From JASFQI01 sp050115555 (GTDB taxonomy: Bacteria > Desulfobacterota > DSM-4660 > Desulfatiglandales > HGW-15), in contig JASFQI010000350.1 of NCBI GenBank assembly GCA_050115555.1, forward strand, positions 1 through 5,229: a stretch of 5,229 nucleotides of DNA, written 5' to 3'. This document shows positions 1 to 4,549 of the stretch, in pieces. Below the pieces are notes generated by a model that worked only from the letters and a program-made list of their open reading frames with translations, was not told the DNA's origin and did no database searches. The position numbers were made by a program, and so were the translations under genes. Position 1 is the first letter of the stretch, and each line of letters starts with the position of its first letter.

Positions 1-87
1 CTGCACGAAACCCGTGTGATGGCGTGGGTGGAGCAGGTTGCGAGGATTCATGAAGTTGGCGTGAGTGCGGGCTGGAGCAGACCTTAG
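1..87 (+). CDS. Possible C-terminal end of a plus-strand gene (partial, unrecognised)
   Basis: Plus-strand frame 1 is open from the window edge to a TAG at 85-87, giving 28 residues that begin LHETRVMAW and end GWSRP. The other two plus frames are closed within this stretch. The composition is protein-like (several W, acidic and basic residues, mostly G/C in third positions), but I recognise no family and 28 codons can stay open by chance. If real, it converges with the gspC-like gene on the minus strand, whose stop lies about 18 nt further on. A competing reading is a minus-strand gene starting with ATG at 51 (MNPRNLLHP...), which is also open to the edge but has no visible Shine-Dalgarno. 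The sequence beyond the window would decide. Confidence 0.22.
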   Translation: MHETRVMAWVEQVARIHEVGVSAGWSRP

Positions 88-105
88 AGTTAGACAATAT
101 TGCGG

Positions 106-654
106 TCACTTGCTGGTTGGTTTGGGCGGGGGGGCTTTCCGGTTGCTATGGGTGGGGACCGTTTCTTCCTCCATGCGCAACGCCTCATGCTTCCTCTCCA
201 CGTCCAGGATCACATCGTCCCACGTGATTCCGGTGATGCGGGCGCCGGAGATCTCATCTCCCACACGGTAGACATTCTGCTCACGGGTCTTTCCGTCCTG
301 GATCACGGCAAAGGCCGGGGCGCCTTCCCCCACGACGGTTCCCTTGAGGCGTAGATCGAGTTGCGTGGGATCGATGGTTTTGACTACGGGCGTCCGGGAG
401 GTTTCTGTCTGCTGGTGGGTCTTGAAAATATCCCCGGCGATGATCGGGCGCAGCCCGCTCGCCCGTTTCAGCGTTGCCAGGCGGGACGGTTCTCTGCGAG
501 GAACCGCGCTGGCGACCTGAACGGTAGAATGGTCTTCTTCCCTGTTCTGAAGAAAGGTGATGATAACCTCTGTCAGAACCAGGCCAATGAGACTGCACAG
601 GAGCACATTCGAGACTATGAGAAGCTTGGCCGGTATCCGGGTTTTCGATTCCAT
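106..654 (-). CDS. gspC: GspC/PulC-like type II secretion inner-membrane protein, distal paralogue, no PDZ domain
   Basis: A 182-residue bitopic inner-membrane protein of the GspC family, which in type II secretion joins the inner-membrane platform to the secretin through its periplasmic HR domain. Seen here: a short basic N-terminus (ESKTRIPAK), one membrane segment (about residues 11-35), a linker, the 'DIF' element at 75-77 (family: LFG), and the HR domain at about 99-161 with LRLKGTVVGE, an 'AVIQDGKTR' strand and 'YRVGDEISGARI'. The protein then ends in a short KAPPPKPTSK tail, so the PDZ or coiled-coil domain found at the C-terminus of classical GspC is absent. Start choice: the ATG at 654 has GAGG about 7 nt upstream. 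The ATG two codons earlier (660) would sit almost on that GAGG, and the still longer reading runs into hexamer-repeat DNA. A second, related gspC gene lies upstream, separated from this one by the four-helix-bundle cassette. No gspD is visible, so use in a true T2SS is inferred. Confidence 0.8.
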   Translation of the reverse strand: MESKTRIPAKLLIVSNVLLCSLIGLVLTEVIITFLQNREEDHSTVQVASAVPRREPSRLATLKRASGLRPIIAGDIFKTHQQTETSRTPVVKTIDPTQLDLRLKGTVVGEGAPAFAVIQDGKTREQNVYRVGDEISGARITGITWDDVILDVERKHEALRMEEETVPTHSNRKAPPPKPTSK

Positions 655-683
655 GGGCATGCCTCGCTCGCTTGGAGTTTGAT

Positions 684-698
684 TTCTTCGATTTCGAT
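684..698. repeat. Outer left hexamer tract (TTCGAT units, plus orientation)
   Basis: The sequence TTCTTCGATTTCGAT reads as TTC plus two TTCGAT units on the plus strand, the same orientation as the right inner tract at 1194-1226. It lies between the four-helix-bundle gene and the distal gspC-like gene. If the gspC reading were extended upstream of its likely start, this tract would encode the low-complexity HRNRRN stretch, which supports the shorter start. Confidence 0.55.
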
Positions 699-714
699 GG
701 TCCCACCGCAAAAA

Positions 715-1188
715 TCATTTGTGCGAAGAACCAGCGTCTGTTCCACCCACTTGGGGCTTGATTTCGTCGAAATCGATATCGCTATCGGGATCGAAATCGA
801 TTTTCTCAACCCCATAAGCTGCGGAGGCTTCCTTCACATGATAGCCTCTTCCGCCCAATCGACTGAGCATCGCGGCCATTCGGTCCAACTCGACCTTGCG
901 GTCTGCACTCTCGGCTTCACAGAGTCCTTTTCCGACCACCAGAACATCCTGAATCGCAGCACATTCCAAGGCCGAACCACGAGCGATCTCGAAATAGCGC
1001 CTTCGATCGGCCTCAGCCGTCTTGCCGTTTCCTTCGGCGATATTCAGCGGTATCGACTGACTGGCGCGAAGCCATTGATCTCGCGCAGGCCGATGGACTC
1101 CGTTCAGGCTGTCGGCCTTCTCGTAAACCCACGCCACATATCCTATCGAAAGGCGGTAAACATCCAATTTTTCGTGTCCAAGTGCCAT
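715..1188 (-). CDS. Four-helix-bundle protein, 23S rRNA intervening-sequence (S23/IVP) family
   Basis: A 157-residue protein of the family first seen inside 23S rRNA intervening sequences, related in fold to the Avd accessory protein of diversity-generating retroelements; the cellular role of stand-alone members is not established. Diagnostic motifs: HEKLDVYRLSI near the N-terminus, SIPLNIAEG at 45-53, and RRYFEIARGSALE at 63-75, all in predicted amphipathic helices. The helical core ends near residue 125. A low-complexity acidic tail follows (IDFDPDSDIDFDEI, 130-143), encoded directly by the left hexamer tract, then a short polar end. The start is uncertain: the purine-rich AAAGAG abuts the ATG with no spacer. 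The frame stays open for 28 codons upstream (1189-1272), including an IEIGIGIEIEKE stretch read from the right tract, but offers no ATG, GTG or TTG. There is no rRNA, reverse transcriptase or variable repeat nearby. It lies in the same direction as the gspC-like genes. Confidence 0.88.
   Translation of the reverse strand: MALGHEKLDVYRLSIGYVAWVYEKADSLNGVHRPARDQWLRASQSIPLNIAEGNGKTAEADRRRYFEIARGSALECAAIQDVLVVGKGLCEAESADRKVELDRMAAMLSRLGGRGYHVKEASAAYGVEKIDFDPDSDIDFDEIKPQVGGTDAGSSHK
764..804. repeat. Left inner hexamer tract, inverted arm (core 784-800)
   Basis: On the minus strand this reads as a run of ATCGAT/TTCGAT/CCCGAT/AGCGAT units. The core TCGATTTCGATCCCGAT (minus strand of 784-800) matches 1196-1212 on the plus strand over all 17 nt, so the two form an inverted repeat around the four-helix-bundle gene. 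Similarity continues past the core with mismatches. This arm is inside the coding region and encodes the acidic tail of that protein. Confidence 0.75.
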
Positions 1189-1193
1189 CTCTT

Positions 1194-1226
1194 TTTCGAT
1201 TTCGATCCCGATCCCGATTTCGATTT
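1194..1226. repeat. Right inner hexamer tract, inverted arm (core 1196-1212)
   Basis: On the plus strand this is a run of TTCGAT, TTCGAT, CCCGAT, CCCGAT, TTCGAT and a final TTGGAT-like unit. It ends a few nucleotides upstream of the four-helix-bundle start codon, so it forms that gene's leader. Its 17-nt core is the exact inverted partner of 784-800. The tract is free of stops in the frame of the gene and would read as alternating I-E/I-G codons. Confidence 0.8.
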
Positions 1227-1241
1227 GGATTAAGATAATCC
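1227..1241. repeat. Small perfect hairpin at the outer edge of the right hexamer tract
   Basis: GGATTA-AGA-TAATCC is a 6-bp perfect stem with a 3-nt loop, directly abutting the hexamer tract. A second small hairpin follows at 1260-1273 (ACGGC-CTCT-GCCGT). Neither is followed by a T-run on either strand, so I do not call them intrinsic terminators. They may be part of the cassette end or may affect read-through from the upstream gspC-like gene. Confidence 0.4.
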
Positions 1242-1330
1242 AGGACAGACCATAGCAGAACGGCCTCTGCCGTCAATCGAAAATCGGGAAACAGGAACCG
1301 GAATGCGGGGGGCTTGGGTGGTACGGAGGG

Positions 1331-1903
1331 TCACGGCTGCTTTTTAGGAGGGGGTGCTTTCTTTCGTTTGACTCGGTTCGAGGCGCGCGGGGCGGGCGAT
1401 TTTTCACTTCCCGGCTGGGGTAGCCTCAATAATTCCCGACCTTTGGCTCCCTGAAGAACGATGCCTTCCTTCTGAATGGAGACAATCCGCGCCCCTTGAA
1501 CATACTCGTTTACCCGGTAGACCTCTTCGATCCTTGTTCGCCCGTCCATGATCATGGCGCAGGACGAGAGATTTTCCCCCACGACCGTCCCCTTGAGCCG
1601 AAGGTTCAGGCGGGTTTCCTCCATCACAGGCGCCTGGACGGGCTCCTTGCGGACGGAGAGGGCCGGGTCTGTTCCAAACAGATCTGCAGTGTTCAGCAGG
1701 GAAAATTTTGCCACAGGGGGATGCTGGGACAGAGGAGCGGGCTTCGCTGCGTCGGAAACGGAAGGGGTTTTTGAAGGACTGTCTTGGTCATTTGTGTTCC
1801 TGCGCCAGTCCACTCCTGCCATGTCCAGGGCCACAAGGCCCACAAAACCCAGGACAATCAGGTTGGCGCCGATCAGCAACAGGTTGGTTCGAGACGTACG
1901 CAT
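1331..1903 (-). CDS. gspC: GspC/PulC-like type II secretion inner-membrane protein, proximal paralogue, no PDZ domain
   Basis: A 190-residue GspC-family protein with one N-terminal membrane anchor (about residues 8-30), a Pro/Ser/Lys-rich periplasmic linker (about 32-66), the LLNTADLFGTD element at 69-79 that matches the family's LFG motif, and an HR domain at 99-161. It ends in a basic, proline-rich tail (KRKKAPPPKKQP) rather than a PDZ domain. Aligned by hand without gaps, residues 99-161 match the distal paralogue at 30 of 63 positions, including LRLKGTVVGE, DGRTR/DGKTR and VYRV...GARI, so the two arose by duplication. The ATG at 1903 lies only 6 nt past the stop of the MauE-Trx gene, with GAGG 4 nt upstream of it, which points to translational coupling and one operon. 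As no secretin or GspL/M gene is in view, the actual partner is unknown. Confidence 0.82.
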   Translation of the reverse strand: MRTSRTNLLLIGANLIVLGFVGLVALDMAGVDWRRNTNDQDSPSKTPSVSDAAKPAPLSQHPPVAKFSLLNTADLFGTDPALSVRKEPVQAPVMEETRLNLRLKGTVVGENLSSCAMIMDGRTRIEEVYRVNEYVQGARIVSIQKEGIVLQGAKGRELLRLPQPGSEKSPAPRASNRVKRKKAPPPKKQP

Positions 1904-1909
1904 GGGGCC

Positions 1910-2884
1910 TCAGGCTCTGGGTCGAGCGGGCTGACGCTCACGTGTCAGGGTCTGCTGGATCTCTTCCGGGGTCGGGGCCGCCTTGTCCCAGGAGGAGAGA
2001 ACAGATCCGTTGCGAACCAGAAGAACGCGGGGCATGTCCCCGGTGGAGAGCAGTCGCCAGAAGCTTTCCCGGTCGATACGACCCAGGGGGAAGGAGGGCT
2101 GAAACTGGCTTACGAACTTCTTGCACGAGGTTTCATCATCGGCACAGAGGGCCAGGACGGGTGGAATGCTTTCGGTCTCGGCCAATGCGTCCAGCTCGGG
2201 CAGGGTTTCCCGGCAATGCAGGCAGTCCGTGCCCATCAGGACCAGCAGCAGCGTATTGTTTTCGGTATCCGGTAGCACGGCGCCTTGGATGGAAAGACCC
2301 TCCAGCAGTTCGGCTTTGTTGGATAGGCCGCTCTCCGGCTGAACCGTCGCGGTGAGGGGCACGCCAAAGCTGAGGGGCAGGAAGACACCCGTGACGCAGG
2401 CGATACCCACAGCCCAACCCTTGATTCGCCTCGGGGAGGGCTTGTCGCTCTTTCGAAGGCATCTATAGGCATACAACGTGACCGTAAGAAGAATGAGATT
2501 TTCCACCAGGGCGAACGCAGGAGAGTGCTTCAGAAATGAACCGAAGCACCCGCACTCGTCCGTTGCCCCGGACCACGCGGCCCAACCGGCTCCTCCCACC
2601 AGAACCAGCCAGAGCAAAGCGGTTGCCGGTAGGGCGATTCGGGGACGATAGACCACGAGAAGCGCGGTCCCCAGGCAGCACTGAACCGTTACCAGGCCCC
2701 ATGCGCTGACGAGGAGCAGGACCGGGTGCGTGATGATCCCGTAGGCCTTGATCTGGATCATGAAGAACTCGAGGTTCGAGGCTTTGATGAGCCCTGCCGA
2801 AAGCAGGACGATCCCTACGGCCCCCCCAATCCATGGTCCCAGTCGCTGAGAATGCTTGAAGAATTCCTGCTTTCGTGTGTTCAT
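1910..2884 (-). CDS. MauE/DoxX-like membrane domain fused to a periplasmic thioredoxin-like domain
   Basis: A 324-residue polytopic protein, likely a membrane thiol-disulfide exchanger. Residues 18-143 form a MauE-type four-helix membrane domain (helices about 18-34, 53-79, 83-104, 124-143) with the family's CGCFG motif (C111, C113) after helix 3. A fifth helix (about 157-175) leads to a thioredoxin-like domain with CLHC (C221, C224) and a likely cis-proline at P285 in the DMPRVLLVRNG strand. Basic loops YRPR and RCLRKSDKPSPRRIK fall between helices 2/3 and 4/5. By the positive-inside rule this puts both CGCFG and CLHC in the periplasm. In methylamine dehydrogenase maturation, MauE works with the separate thioredoxin-like MauD; here the two functions seem joined, as in VKOR-Trx fusions. 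No mau structural genes are present, so the substrate is unknown. The start at 2884 follows GGAGGT; an in-frame GTG at 2896 abuts the Shine-Dalgarno and was rejected. It lies 49 nt after skp. Confidence 0.82.
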   Translation of the reverse strand: MNTRKQEFFKHSQRLGPWIGGAVGIVLLSAGLIKASNLEFFMIQIKAYGIITHPVLLLVSAWGLVTVQCCLGTALLVVYRPRIALPATALLWLVLVGGAGWAAWSGATDECGCFGSFLKHSPAFALVENLILLTVTLYAYRCLRKSDKPSPRRIKGWAVGIACVTGVFLPLSFGVPLTATVQPESGLSNKAELLEGLSIQGAVLPDTENNTLLLVLMGTDCLHCRETLPELDALAETESIPPVLALCADDETSCKKFVSQFQPSFPLGRIDRESFWRLLSTGDMPRVLLVRNGSVLSSWDKAAPTPEEIQQTLTRERQPARPRA

Positions 2885-2894
2885 CAGGATTCCC

Positions 2895-2900
2895 ACCTCC
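2895..2900 (-). promoter_or_regulatory. Ribosome binding site deciding the MauE-Trx start
   Basis: GGAGGT on the minus strand, 10 nt before the ATG at 2884. The ORF remains open upstream to 2932, but a start there would overlap skp and carry a non-hydrophobic extension, so the ATG after this site is preferred. Confidence 0.65.
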
Positions 2901-2933
2901 CGCTGGCAGTTTCCGAGCCCTTCGGCGCCCAAA

Positions 2934-3455
2934 CTACGGCTTCTTCTGGTCGTAGAGACGAATGATGGAATCCGTCACGTCGATGGCCGGGTCCGCAGTG
3001 AGCACATTCTTTTTTTCAAGGATAAAGGTGTAGTCTTCCTCGGAACGAAAATCGGAGACGATCTCGGCCACATCCTTGAGGATCTGAGCGGTCCACTCCC
3101 GGTTTTTCCGGTTCAGCTCTTCTTCAAGGTCCGCCTTGAGTCGGCGAAGCTCCTTCACGCTCCTGGCCAGTTCCAGCTGCCGGTCCCTGGCTTCATCCGT
3201 GGAGAGGTTCGCCTTTTCCCGCGCATACTCCTGCCGCAGGTTCAGGATCTCCCGCTCCTTGCCCTGGTATACGGCCTGCTTTTCCTTGAGATCCTGAACG
3301 ATCGCTTCCCTTGCACTCTGGGCCGCTTTGGACTCCTGAAGAATGCGTTGGGTATCGATCAGGCCGATCTTCACGCCCGCAGCGCATACGAAAGACGAAA
3401 AGCAAGTTCCCATTAGAACGGCGGAAACCATAATCAAGAGCATGCGTGTTTTCAT
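2934..3455 (-). CDS. skp: Periplasmic chaperone, Skp/OmpH family
   Basis: A 173-residue secreted protein, close to the usual Skp length (about 160-175). Skp is a trimeric 'jellyfish' chaperone that holds unfolded outer-membrane proteins in the periplasm. Seen here: a signal peptide with basic start (MKTR), hydrophobic core and a likely cleavage after VCA or VCAA (about residue 25-26); the family signature KIGLIDTQRIL at 29-39; a long charged, heptad-like coiled coil at about 48-130 forming the tentacle; and the closing strand-helix region YTFILEKKNVLTADPAIDVTDSIIRLYD at 142-169, typical of Skp. GAGGAG lies 4 nt before the ATG. It is the first gene of the likely envelope operon, ahead of the MauE-Trx gene, and is not next to bamA or lpxD, the usual skp neighbours. 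It could therefore be a second, dedicated Skp paralogue. Confidence 0.9.
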   Translation of the reverse strand: MKTRMLLIMVSAVLMGTCFSSFVCAAGVKIGLIDTQRILQESKAAQSAREAIVQDLKEKQAVYQGKEREILNLRQEYAREKANLSTDEARDRQLELARSVKELRRLKADLEEELNRKNREWTAQILKDVAEIVSDFRSEEDYTFILEKKNVLTADPAIDVTDSIIRLYDQKKP

Positions 3456-3490
3456 GTGTCTCCTCTCTCATTCCTTCATTCTCCGAAAAG

Positions 3491-3507
3491 TTGATGGAGT
3501 CGCAAAA
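3491..3507 (-). repeat. REP-like 17-nt repeat, minus-strand copy
   Basis: The minus strand reads TTTTGCGACTCCATCAA. It matches the plus-strand copy at 3579-3595 at 14 of 17 positions (TTTTGCGA-nn-CC-n-TCAA). The two copies face each other across 71 nt in the leader of the skp operon. Confidence 0.5.
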
Positions 3508-3563
3508 TGCCGGCACCTCGAGATTTGCCTCTAACGATTCCAGTGACTTAAGTGCAGCCAACA

Positions 3564-3593
3564 GACGGTCGAGCGGGTTTTTGCGAGACCGTC
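3564..3593. repeat. Stem-loop overlapping the second REP-like copy
   Basis: GACGGTC at 3564-3570 pairs with GACCGTC at 3587-3593 (7 bp, 16-nt loop), with two more G-C pairs possible after a short mismatch. It lies about 40 nt past the response-regulator stop, where a terminator is expected, but no T-run follows on the minus strand, so an intrinsic terminator is not supported. Confidence 0.4.
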
Positions 3594-3595
3594 AA
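3579..3595 (+). repeat. REP-like 17-nt repeat, plus-strand copy
   Basis: TTTTGCGAGACCGTCAA on the plus strand, inverted relative to the copy at 3491-3507. Intergenic elements of the general form TTTTTGCGA...CCATCAA are, from memory and unverified here, common in some Desulfobacterota genomes. Confidence 0.5.
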
Positions 3596-3634
3596 AAGTC
3601 GGGTCTTGTTTGAACGGAATGGGCCACTGTTTCG

Positions 3635-4321
3635 CTACCTCTTGAACCGGTAGCCCACACTTCGCACGGTTTCGATGTACTCTCGATAAGAGCGCAGCTT
3701 CTTTCTCAGGGCAAAGATCTGGGCGTCCACGGAACGATCGGACACGGAGTACCCGTCCCCTCGCACAGCGTCGATGATCTGAGACCGGGTGAACACCCAG
3801 CCCGGTTTGCTGGCGAGCACATGAAGGATTTCGAACTCGGTGTAGCTGAGATCGAGTGGATCCCCCGCGATGTATGCCTGGCGGAAACCCGGATGAATCG
3901 TGAGGTCGTGAATCAGAATCGGGCTGTTTTTTTCTCGAGAGGGATCCGTTTGGGATCGCAGAACGGTCTGTACGCGGGCTGTGAGCACGCGGGGGCTGAA
4001 CGGCTTGGTCACGTAATCGTCGGCCCCTGCCTCATAGCCCTCGAGGATTTCCGACTCTTCAGTGCGGGCCGTGAGCATGACAATGGGGATCGTGTTGCGC
4101 TTCGGATCCTTCCTCAGTCGCCTGGTGACTTCCAGGCCGTCCATTCCGGGGAGCATGAGATCCAGGACGATCAGGTCCGGACAGTCCTTCTCGATAAGGG
4201 TAAGCGCCTCTTCTCCAGTAGAGGCACTGGAAAAGGAATACCCTTCCTTGGAAAACCATACTCTCAGCATTTCCCTGATGTCCTCGTCGTCTTCGACGAC
4301 GAGTATCTTCTCATCCCGCAT
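3635..4321 (-). CDS. Response regulator, OmpR/PhoB family (receiver plus winged helix)
   Basis: A 228-residue transcription factor, almost exactly the length of PhoB. The receiver (about 3-120) has the acidic pocket E10-D11-D12, phospho-acceptor D54 in the LIVLDLMLPGMDG strand, switch T84 (VMLTAR), aromatic Y103 and conserved K106-P107. The C-terminal winged-helix domain (about 132-227) shows LSYTEFEILHVLASKPGWVFTRSQI, recognition-helix region DRSVDAQIFALRKKL and the final ETVRSVGYRFKR hairpin. The LARKs of the PhoB type are present ('PFSPRVLTARV'), but the target genes cannot be told from sequence. The ATG at 4321 begins the receiver directly (MRDEKILVVEDD); an upstream in-frame ATG at 4378 would add 19 residues without family similarity. 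The ribosome site is weak (GGGAG about 11 nt upstream). The kinase gene upstream lies 228 nt away on the same strand, but it carries its own receiver, so it is not clearly the partner. Confidence 0.93.
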   Translation of the reverse strand: MRDEKILVVEDDEDIREMLRVWFSKEGYSFSSASTGEEALTLIEKDCPDLIVLDLMLPGMDGLEVTRRLRKDPKRNTIPIVMLTARTEESEILEGYEAGADDYVTKPFSPRVLTARVQTVLRSQTDPSREKNSPILIHDLTIHPGFRQAYIAGDPLDLSYTEFEILHVLASKPGWVFTRSQIIDAVRGDGYSVSDRSVDAQIFALRKKLRSYREYIETVRSVGYRFKR

Positions 4322-4420
4322 GCTTATACCCGCTCCCGATACTTTTGGGCCGCACAGGGGGAATTGAAGTGTGGTCATGTTAGTGGATGATGAGATTTCT
4401 TCGGGGTTTTTGTTAGAATC

Positions 4421-4458
4421 GAGGGGAAACTCGAAATTGGAGGGGAATGGCTCGAAAT
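4421..4458 (-). promoter_or_regulatory. Phased imperfect direct repeat, candidate operator upstream of the response regulator
   Basis: On the minus strand two 8-nt elements alternate twice: ATTTCGAG, TTCCCCTC, ATTTCGAG, TTCCCCTC, separated by 3, 2 and 1 nt. Element starts at 4458, 4447, 4437 and 4428 are 11, 10 and 9 nt apart, about one helical turn each. OmpR/PhoB-type regulators bind direct repeats of about this spacing, and the block ends roughly 100 nt before the regulator's start codon, so autoregulation is a reasonable inference. I see no convincing -10 element next to it. Confidence 0.45.
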
Positions 4459-4549
4459 ATTCCTGGAACCGAAAAGAACAGGACCGCTCGCATGGCAGAA
4501 TGGAATTCCTGTCTGCACAACGTGTCGTTTTCTTGCGCTGTGACGGTTT

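Larger units (their letters stand above)
681..1289. mobile_element. Putative small inserted cassette: four-helix-bundle gene bounded by inverted TTCGAT-type hexamer tracts
   Basis: The four-helix-bundle gene is bracketed by tracts built from degenerate TTCGAT/CCCGAT hexamers. The tracts next to the gene ends (764-804 and 1194-1226) are inverted relative to each other and share a perfect 17-nt core. Weaker outer hexamer pieces (684-698 and 1275-1288) also oppose each other. The whole lies between two gspC paralogues that would otherwise be adjacent. No transposase, target-site duplication or attachment site is visible, so 'mobile' is an inference from the symmetry and the position. The exact ends are uncertain; the outermost hexamer pieces were used as limits. 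Confidence 0.4.

Noticed and set aside
715..1188. Avd-type accessory protein of a diversity-generating retroelement
   Set aside because: The fold is related, but there is no reverse transcriptase and no template/variable repeat pair with adenine-specific differences in the window. The motifs fit the IVS family better.
1194..1226. CRISPR-like or simple microsatellite array
   Set aside because: Units are 6 nt with no spacers, so it is not CRISPR. The inverted counterpart at the other end of the gene argues against simple slippage as the full explanation.
361..1233. Long plus-strand open frame of 290 codons ending in a D-F/D-P repeat
   Set aside because: It lies antisense to the distal gspC-like and four-helix-bundle genes, both of which have clear family motifs. 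It resembles no family, and its repetitive end is just the hexamer tract read in another frame.
681..1289. A true intervening sequence within a 23S rRNA gene
   Set aside because: The flanks are protein-coding gspC-like genes; no rRNA sequence is visible.
1708..2355. Plus-strand open frame of 215 codons over the MauE-Trx/gspC junction
   Set aside because: Antisense to two well-supported genes, rich in R, P, G and C as expected for a shadow frame, with no recognisable domain.
2856..3416. Plus-strand open frame of 186 codons across skp
   Set aside because: Antisense to the skp coding sequence, whose signal peptide, signature and ribosome site are all clear.
3564..3600. Intrinsic terminator of the response-regulator gene
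   Set aside because: A 7-bp stem exists, but the loop is 16 nt and no T-run follows on the minus strand.
4371..4549. Small proteins in the kinase-regulator gap
   Set aside because: Several frames are open for 60-100 codons on both strands, but none has a good ribosome site with a recognisable sequence, and they overlap each other. The direct repeat is better explained as non-coding.
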